Shown: one piece after another, positions 63,980 through 64,000 of the stretch
Numbering within the stretch: the first letter of the stretch is position 1
Layout: each line of letters opens with the position of its first letter
Source: Paraburkholderia sp. BL25I1N1
GTDB lineage: Bacteria > Pseudomonadota > Gammaproteobacteria > Burkholderiales > Burkholderiaceae
Direction: 5' to 3'
Length of the DNA: 64,000 nucleotides
NCBI RefSeq assembly: GCF_003002025.1
Contig: NZ_PVZB01000015.1
Span: 1 to 64,000, forward strand
The notes under the pieces: model-generated
Database searches by the model: none
What the model was told of the DNA's origin: nothing
What the model saw: the letters and a program-made list of their open reading frames with translations, nothing else
Made by a program: the position numbers and the translations under genes

Positions 63980-64000
63980 ACTGAGCTACTGGCGCGTCGG

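Overview
The window looks like chromosomal DNA of a Burkholderiaceae bacterium, most likely Paraburkholderia, Burkholderia or Caballeronia. This rests on the high-GC coding style, the tig-clpP-clpX-lon-hupB-tRNA-Val order, the DUF2339/DUF3999 pair, and protein sequences typical of that family. Species cannot be fixed from the sequence alone.

There are two halves. The right half, from about 32.9 kb to the end, is compact core chromosome. It holds tRNA-Val, hupB, lon, clpX, clpP and tig, the protein folding and proteolysis cluster, with rho-independent terminators between most units. Next come glycerate kinase with a MarR regulator, a DUF2339-DUF3999 membrane pair, an esterase, and a LysR regulator divergent from a nine-gene operon. 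That operon joins a PotD-type ABC importer to two DadA-like oxidases, an HcnA/HcnB-like pair and a RidA protein, and probably takes up and oxidises an amino acid, opine or amine. The end carries an SDR, a frameshifted LysR gene, an MBL-fold hydrolase with a divergent TetR gene, an AllA-like cupin, tRNA-Leu and an HpnD-like synthase.

The left half, up to about 32.7 kb, is accessory. A P4-type tyrosine recombinase sits next to tRNA-Val and reads away from it, as in tRNA-targeted genomic islands. The gene I would expect after tRNA-Val in Burkholderia (ppiD) is absent, so the island, or a rearrangement, probably continues beyond the left edge. Inside lie: (1) an acyl-CoA dehydrogenase, CoA ligase and MFS transporter operon with a divergent IclR gene; (2) a patatin-like enzyme whose catalytic domain is split by about ten membrane helices, followed by two overlapping unknown genes and facing two more; (3) an AraC regulator, ferritin-like diiron protein and OsmC cassette; (4) a methyltransferase, an IS30 element with a broken transposase and an internally deleted IS3-type element; (5) a defence pair, a 1236-residue SIR2 protein and a DUF262/HNH protein, next to the integrase. 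Non-coding stretches here are long, with decayed gene fragments and a degenerate dispersed repeat.

The two best candidates for an undescribed system are the split patatin locus (8.1-15.4 kb) and the SIR2 plus DUF262 pair (24.4-30.1 kb). Functions of both are inferred from motifs only.
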